A stretch of 18,260 nt of DNA, taken from NCBI RefSeq assembly GCF_900142225.1, contig NZ_FRAD01000033.1, positions 1 through 18,260 of the forward strand, written 5' to 3'. A model generated the notes under the pieces. That model saw nothing but the letters and a program-made list of their open reading frames with translations. It made no database searches and was not told the DNA's origin. Each line of letters starts with the position of its first letter. Within the stretch, counting starts at the first letter, position 1. Origin of the DNA: Hathewaya proteolytica DSM 3090 (GTDB lineage: Bacteria > Bacillota > Clostridia > Clostridiales > Clostridiaceae). Both the position numbers and the translations under genes were made by a program. Below, piece by piece: positions 14,538-18,260 of the stretch.

Positions 14538-16320
14538 CACAGAAATAAATAATGCAGAAGCAAATAATAAGGATATTTTTAATAGTGAAGAATACATTCA
14601 TTATGTGGTTCAATATGATGGTGTTTATAAAGACCAGGATAAGAATTACAAAGAAAAGAGTGATGTATATGTGACTATTATAACGGATGATTATGCTATT
14701 TTTTCTGTTAAAAAGGACTTAGTATCAACTTTAGCTGATACTTATTTTATCATGCAATTGGCAAAACGCTCCTTAAATGATAATGGAAATTTTATTATAA
14801 CTTACGTACTTCCTCCGCAAGTTTATACATTGCAAGAAATATCAGCTGTGGAGGCCACTAATGTAAATCTATTGCAAATCAATTTGCCCTTACAATTAGA
14901 GGGGGATGGAGTTGTAGTTGGAATAATAGACACAGGCATCGATTATCTCAATGAAGAGTTCACAGATGCAAATGGAAAAACTAGAATAGTTGGAATATGG
15001 GATCAAACTATACCATCGGGAGATGCCAAGGAGTTTAATGTTCCCTTTGGCACATTCTACACTAGGGAGGATATAGATAGAGCATTAGAATTAAAAAGAC
15101 AAGGTGGAAACCCTTATGATATTGTGCCTAGCAAAGATGAAGAAGGTCATGGCACTAACTTAGCTGGAATTGTTGGAGCCACGGGAAAAAATGGAGTGAC
15201 TAAAGGTATCGCAACTAAGTGCGAATTTTTAGTTGTAAAGTTAATAAGAAACTTGTATTACGAAAAAACTTTTCAACTGAAAGTACCAGCCTTCGGTTTA
15301 ATGTCTATTTTGTCTGCCATAGAACTTATGAAAAATTATTTGGTAAAAAAGGGAAAACCTGTTGTGGTTTTGTTGCCTTTAGGGAGCAATAGTGGAAATC
15401 ACAGAGGAAAGAATTTAATAGATGCCTACATTCAATCCATAACAAGCAATGTAGGCATAGCCGTTGTTACTGGTGCGGGAAATCAAGGACTTGAAGATAA
15501 TCATGTATCCGGCCTCATAAAAAATGAGGATGATGAGAGCGTGGTAGAGATAATAGTTTCCCCTGAACAAAAATATTTGTTTTTAGAACTTTGGGCCACA
15601 TTGCCTAATATATTTGAAGTAAATATTATTTCGCCATCTGGTGAGGAGACAGGATATATTCCAGCAGCTTTAAACATAAAAAGAAGCTATAATTTTATAT
15701 TTGAAAATACAAAGGTCAGCATATACTACTATCTACCGGAGGAGTATTCTGGGGAAGAGTTGATAAAAATGTATTTTACTAATATAAGACCAGGTATATG
15801 GCGGTTAAAAATAAAATTGGTACTAGGTAAGCTAGCTAGGTATGATGTGTGGCTGCCACAAAGTGGTTTAAAGGAAGAGGGTACGAGATTTACTCCTAGC
15901 AATCCATATGGCACAACCACTGTTCCAGCAGATTCACAATACGTAATAACGGTGGCGGCATATAATCAAAACAATAACAATATATTGTCTTATTCAGGAA
16001 TTTACTTTAATGATGAATTCATAGGAGGCATTGATTTTGCAGCAGGAGGGGTGGACACTCTAACCACTGGAGTAAATAATACTTTAAATGTGATAAATGG
16101 CACTAGCCTCTCTGCCGCCATAGGTGCTGGTGCATGTGTTTTGCTTTTTGAATGGGGTATTGTGGATGGACATTATCCTTATATGTATTCCCAAAGCTTA
16201 AAAACTTTCCTCCAGAGAGGCACCATACGGAGAAAGGGTGACACGTACCCTAATGCACAGTGGGGATACGGCATTATTGATTTTTACAGGATTTTCACTA
16301 ATATCGGAAACATACTATAA
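14527..16320 (+). CDS. Csp-type subtilisin-like germination protease (second of pair)
   Basis: 597-residue paralogue of the upstream gene. The prodomain covers about residues 1-106 and ends in YTLQEIS (100-106). The triad is again intact: Asp135 (GIIDTGID), His208 (EEGHGTN) and Ser527 (NGTSLSAA), with oxyanion Asn319 (GAGNQG). The same beta-rich insert and C-terminal features (RYDVWLP 438-444, WGYGIIDFYRIF 579-590) occur at matching positions. The catalytic serine motif is closer to the classical GTS than that of its neighbour. GTG 14527 lies inside the end of the first gene; AGGAGGGG precedes it by about seven bases, so translation is probably coupled. Both genes open with GTG-GAA-AAT, supporting tandem duplication. 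In C. difficile two of three Csp domains are pseudoproteases; neither copy here looks inactive. Confidence 0.92.
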   Translation: MENNTEINNAEANNKDIFNSEEYIHYVVQYDGVYKDQDKNYKEKSDVYVTIITDDYAIFSVKKDLVSTLADTYFIMQLAKRSLNDNGNFIITYVLPPQVYTLQEISAVEATNVNLLQINLPLQLEGDGVVVGIIDTGIDYLNEEFTDANGKTRIVGIWDQTIPSGDAKEFNVPFGTFYTREDIDRALELKRQGGNPYDIVPSKDEEGHGTNLAGIVGATGKNGVTKGIATKCEFLVVKLIRNLYYEKTFQLKVPAFGLMSILSAIELMKNYLVKKGKPVVVLLPLGSNSGNHRGKNLIDAYIQSITSNVGIAVVTGAGNQGLEDNHVSGLIKNEDDESVVEIIVSPEQKYLFLELWATLPNIFEVNIISPSGEETGYIPAALNIKRSYNFIFENTKVSIYYYLPEEYSGEELIKMYFTNIRPGIWRLKIKLVLGKLARYDVWLPQSGLKEEGTRFTPSNPYGTTTVPADSQYVITVAAYNQNNNNILSYSGIYFNDEFIGGIDFAAGGVDTLTTGVNNTLNVINGTSLSAAIGAGACVLLFEWGIVDGHYPYMYSQSLKTFLQRGTIRRKGDTYPNAQWGYGIIDFYRIFTNIGNIL

Positions 16321-16343
16321 ATATATCTATGTTTATAATAAAA

Positions 16344-16390
16344 TAAGCTTTAGCTATAGAAATAATTCTACGCTAAAGCTTAATTTTTTT
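16344..16390. terminator. Convergent terminator between the csp pair and flotillin
   Basis: Arms TAAGCTTTAGC (16344-16354) and GCTAAAGCTTA (16372-16382) are perfect 11-base complements. The loop contains a further short stem (TAGAA 16357-16361 with TTCTA 16366-16370). On the plus strand a run of seven T (16384-16390) follows, so it ends csp transcription well. On the minus strand it lies directly after the flotillin stop with a weaker T tract (TTATTTTATT). Confidence 0.85.
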
Positions 16391-17804
16391 ATTGCTCTTC
16401 AGTTTCTGGAGTATCCTTTAAGCCCTTTTCAGAGGATATTTTCTTTATCATCTCTACTAAATCTATACCTGTCAATGAATTTATCACCTCAGGAAGTTCT
16501 GCAATGATATTAGTTACATTTTTAGAGATCTTAGAGGCTCCACCTTGTCCACCATTATCTATAACAATCATCTTCTCTGTTTTAGATATTGGCTCCGCGA
16601 TATTTTTTGCGATCTCAGGTAACTTTTCAGTAAGCATTTGAATTACTGCTGCTTCACCGTATTCTTTGTAAGCCTCAGCTTTCTTTTTCATAGCTTCTGC
16701 TTCGGCTTTCATAGCATCAGCTTTAGCTTCACCTACTAATCTAATGGCATCAGCTTCAGCTTGTCCTTTAATTTTTATAGTTTCAGCATCGGCTTCAGCT
16801 CTTTTTATTAGAGTATATCTTTCTGCTTCTGCAATTTGTGATGCTTTGTATTTTTCAGCTTCTGCAACTTTTCTCACAGAGGACTCAAGTTCTTTTTCCG
16901 TTTTCCTAACTTGTTGTTCTGCTATTTCAGTTTGTCTTTGCTCCTCAAACAACTCAGCATCCTTTAAGGTTTCAACTACTTTTTTGTGAACCACGTTCTT
17001 TTCTACTTCGTATGCAAAGTCGGCTTTTGCTTGGGCTTTTTGTTCTTCCTCTTTAAAGGATTGAACTTTCAACTCTTTTTCTTTGTTGGCAGCGGCAATT
17101 TGAGTCTCAGCAGTAATTTGAGCTTCCATACCTAGTCGTTTGGCTTCAGCTGTTTTTTGCATTTCTTCTCTTTTTGCTTCGGCTTCAGCAATGGCAGCAT
17201 TCTTCTTAACTTCAGCAATTTGCTTAGCTCCTAGAGCTTGCAGATATCCTTTTGTATCATCTATGTCCCTTATGGTAAATGTCTTTATTTCTAGACCCAT
17301 CTTTTCTAGGTCTGATTTTGCAACATTTTCTACTTGATTGGCAAACATTTCCCTATCTTTGTAGATTTCTTCTATGCTCATTTTAGATACAATTTCCCTT
17401 AATTTACCTTCAAGTACGTCTTGCACTGTGGACTTCATGACTAAAATGGTCTCTTTCTCTTTTCCAGTGTTAAATTGCTCCATGGCAAGTAGTACACAAT
17501 CGGAATCAGAGTTAACCTTTATGATAGCAACACCATCTGTATCAATGGGTACGCCATTTTTGTCTAAAGATTCATGAGTTTTTACTTCAACTTTTATGTT
17601 TTCCAAGGAAAGCTTGTCAGTCTGCTCAAAGAACGGAACTACAAATCCACCACGACCACTTATTACTCGTCTTTTTAAACCTGTTACCACAATAGCTTTG
17701 TCCTGTGGAGCTTTTTTCCACGTTAAGCCTATAAGAAGGATTATAGCTATAATTAATATAATCCAGCCAATGTTGTGGCTAATTGCTAAAAAAAGATTAT
17801 CCAT
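16389..17804 (-). CDS. Flotillin family SPFH-domain membrane protein
   Basis: 471 residues. An N-terminal membrane helix (about 12-29, IGWIILIIAIILLIGLTW) is followed by the SPFH/PHB domain (about 30-185). A long coiled coil (about 190-385), very rich in Ala, Glu and Lys, carries the repeated EAE/AEA motifs that define flotillins. It ends in a short C-terminal domain (about 385-471) with a Gly-rich break (NGGQGG, 417-422). Bacterial flotillins (FloT/YuaG type) organise membrane microdomains and affect fluidity, signalling and stress responses. ATG 17802-17804 is preceded on the minus strand by TTGGAGG. Flotillins are commonly encoded with an NfeD-type partner; none is seen here. A perfect PerR-box-like palindrome lies 29 bases upstream of the start, suggesting peroxide control. 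The gene is convergent with the csp pair and is the last intact gene before the right-hand insertion sequence. Confidence 0.93.
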   Translation of the reverse strand: MDNLFLAISHNIGWIILIIAIILLIGLTWKKAPQDKAIVVTGLKRRVISGRGGFVVPFFEQTDKLSLENIKVEVKTHESLDKNGVPIDTDGVAIIKVNSDSDCVLLAMEQFNTGKEKETILVMKSTVQDVLEGKLREIVSKMSIEEIYKDREMFANQVENVAKSDLEKMGLEIKTFTIRDIDDTKGYLQALGAKQIAEVKKNAAIAEAEAKREEMQKTAEAKRLGMEAQITAETQIAAANKEKELKVQSFKEEEQKAQAKADFAYEVEKNVVHKKVVETLKDAELFEEQRQTEIAEQQVRKTEKELESSVRKVAEAEKYKASQIAEAERYTLIKRAEADAETIKIKGQAEADAIRLVGEAKADAMKAEAEAMKKKAEAYKEYGEAAVIQMLTEKLPEIAKNIAEPISKTEKMIVIDNGGQGGASKISKNVTNIIAELPEVINSLTGIDLVEMIKKISSEKGLKDTPETEEQ

Positions 17805-17832
17805 AAACTTTTACCTCCAATTTACTATAGAT

Positions 17833-17847
17833 TTATAATGATTATAA
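17833..17847. promoter_or_regulatory. PerR-box-like operator upstream of flotillin
   Basis: TTATAATGATTATAA is a perfect 7-1-7 inverted repeat and matches the Bacillus PerR consensus TTATAATnATTATAA at every defined position. It contains TATAAT on the minus strand (17846-17841), a plausible -10 of the flotillin promoter, so a bound repressor would block transcription. The related Fur consensus differs (TGATAATnATTATCA). The surroundings are very AT-rich, so a chance match is possible. Confidence 0.55.
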
Positions 17848-18133
17848 TACTCATAATATACTCATAGTACCATAATATTTATAATAATAAAATAATATAA
17901 CTAAATTTATGTATAATTGCTTATATCCTAAATTCCACGTGCATTTTTTATTAGCTTAAAAGAACACTATTTCACGAAGAATTTAAACTGATACTCCCAC
18001 ATTGTAACATTATTTACCACCACCTTTCAATCTTTTTCAATAAATTATTGATTGCAACTTTGGAGTAAAGATACTTATTAAACCCTGCAAGTTATCCACA
18101 GAGCAACACTCGATTTTCAAGATGATATCTTTA
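17848..18133. other. AT-rich intergenic region between flotillin and a transposase fragment
   Basis: No convincing gene. The left half (17848-17930) is almost only A and T with short repeats (CATAATAT, ACTCATA). A 7-1-7 palindrome TCAATAAATTATTGA lies at 18037-18051 and a single DnaA-box-like TTATCCACA at 18092-18100. The base composition becomes less AT-extreme from about 18060, so the insertion sequence that owns the transposase fragment probably ends in the right half. Its terminal repeat cannot be identified without the other end. Confidence 0.5.
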
Positions 18134-18260
18134 TTATACCAGACATTTTTCATACACTTCCTTGTACGGATAGTTTTCTGACAAATTCATAATTACAGTT
18201 CTTGCGGTTTTAATGATTTTGGCTGCAAGAAATACATACTTCAAACGAAAGGTCTTTATT
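18134..18260 (-). CDS. DDE transposase, C-terminal part (IS1380/IS4-like)
   Basis: The last 41 codons of a gene entering from the right edge; stop codon at 18134-18136. The peptide runs from IKTFRLKYVFLAAKIIKTAR to YPYKEVYEKCLV. I recognise this as the C-terminal tail of DDE-type transposases of clostridial insertion sequences, most like the IS1380 group, from remembered sequence character; no catalytic residue is in the window. Such transposases are about 400-450 residues, so about nine tenths lie outside. Whether the element is intact cannot be judged. Confidence 0.6.
   Translation of the reverse strand, partial: IKTFRLKYVFLAAKIIKTARTVIMNLSENYPYKEVYEKCLV

Noticed and set aside
12732..16320. 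Secreted subtilisins or the peptidase effector of the AAA+/vWA unit
   Set aside because: Neither has a signal peptide, their prodomain and insert layout is that of Csp spore proteases, and they are separated from the unit by terminators and other promoters.
16744..17838. Plus-strand open frames rich in Ser and Ala across the flotillin gene
   Set aside because: They are antisense images of the Ala/Glu-rich coiled coil, with no ribosome binding sites and no family resemblance.
17879..17893. Second PerR-like stretch TTATAATAATAAAAT upstream of flotillin
   Set aside because: Only one half-site matches; the other half fits at four of seven positions in an almost pure A/T stretch.
18037..18051. 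7-1-7 palindrome TCAATAAATTATTGA resembling Fur/PerR-type site geometry
   Set aside because: It does not match either consensus and is far from any start codon. It may be part of the insertion sequence end, but this cannot be shown.
18092..18100. TTATCCACA, a perfect DnaA-box sequence
   Set aside because: It is a single copy in noncoding DNA beside a transposase fragment, with no cluster of boxes, dnaA gene or AT-rich unwinding element arrangement. A 9-mer is expected by chance at this frequency.
1..18260. CRISPR arrays, tRNA or rRNA genes, riboswitches
   Set aside because: No regularly spaced repeats, no cloverleaf with a TTCGA-type arm, and no leader long or structured enough for a known riboswitch were seen by eye on either strand.

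Overview
The window is AT-rich DNA from an anaerobic, spore-forming, low-GC Gram-positive bacterium, most likely a clostridial relative. Evidence: hybrid cluster protein, desulfoferrodoxin and a class III ribonucleotide reductase activase (anaerobe markers); two Csp-type germination proteases (endospore former); strong AGGAGG ribosome binding sites, frequent GTG starts, and consensus TTGAAA/TATAAT promoters. No tRNA, rRNA or CRISPR array was seen.

Layout. Both edges carry cut-off insertion-sequence genes: the start of an IS3-type orfA (1-261, minus) and the last 41 codons of a DDE transposase (18134-18260, minus). Inside lie: a Crp/Fnr-family regulator (335-1033, minus) divergent from hcp plus a hemerythrin gene (1150-3345); oleate hydratase (3502-5295); a tight three-gene set of AAA+ ATPase, predicted beta-propeller protein and von Willebrand A protein (5394-10718); nrdG-like activase plus a small GNAT protein (10790-11597); mscL (11705-12100); desulfoferrodoxin (12190-12585); two overlapping Csp subtilases (12732-16320); and, convergent with them, a flotillin (16389-17804, minus).

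How the parts fit. Much of the window concerns oxygen and nitrogen stress in an anaerobe: Hcp handles NO or hydroxylamine, hemerythrin may bind O2 or NO, and desulfoferrodoxin reduces superoxide. The flotillin is preceded by a perfect match to the PerR operator consensus. The regulator-hcp spacer holds a 14-bp palindrome centred about 41.5 bases before the inferred hcp start, the class II activation position for Crp/Fnr proteins, and inside the regulator's own inferred leader. This implies activation of hcp with autorepression.

The best candidate for an undescribed system is the AAA+ / beta-propeller / vWA triad. The genes are separated by 1 and 11 bases, so they are almost surely co-expressed. 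The ATPase has intact Walker A, Walker B, sensor and arginine-finger motifs with two long helical inserts; the vWA protein has an intact MIDAS and an N-terminal region that may be a decayed zincin; the middle protein has about seven beta-rich repeats. It resembles the general MoxR-vWA chaperone scheme, but I cannot assign a substrate. Several starts were moved from the longest possible reading frame to match ribosome binding sites (AAA+, propeller, vWA, nrdG, mscL).
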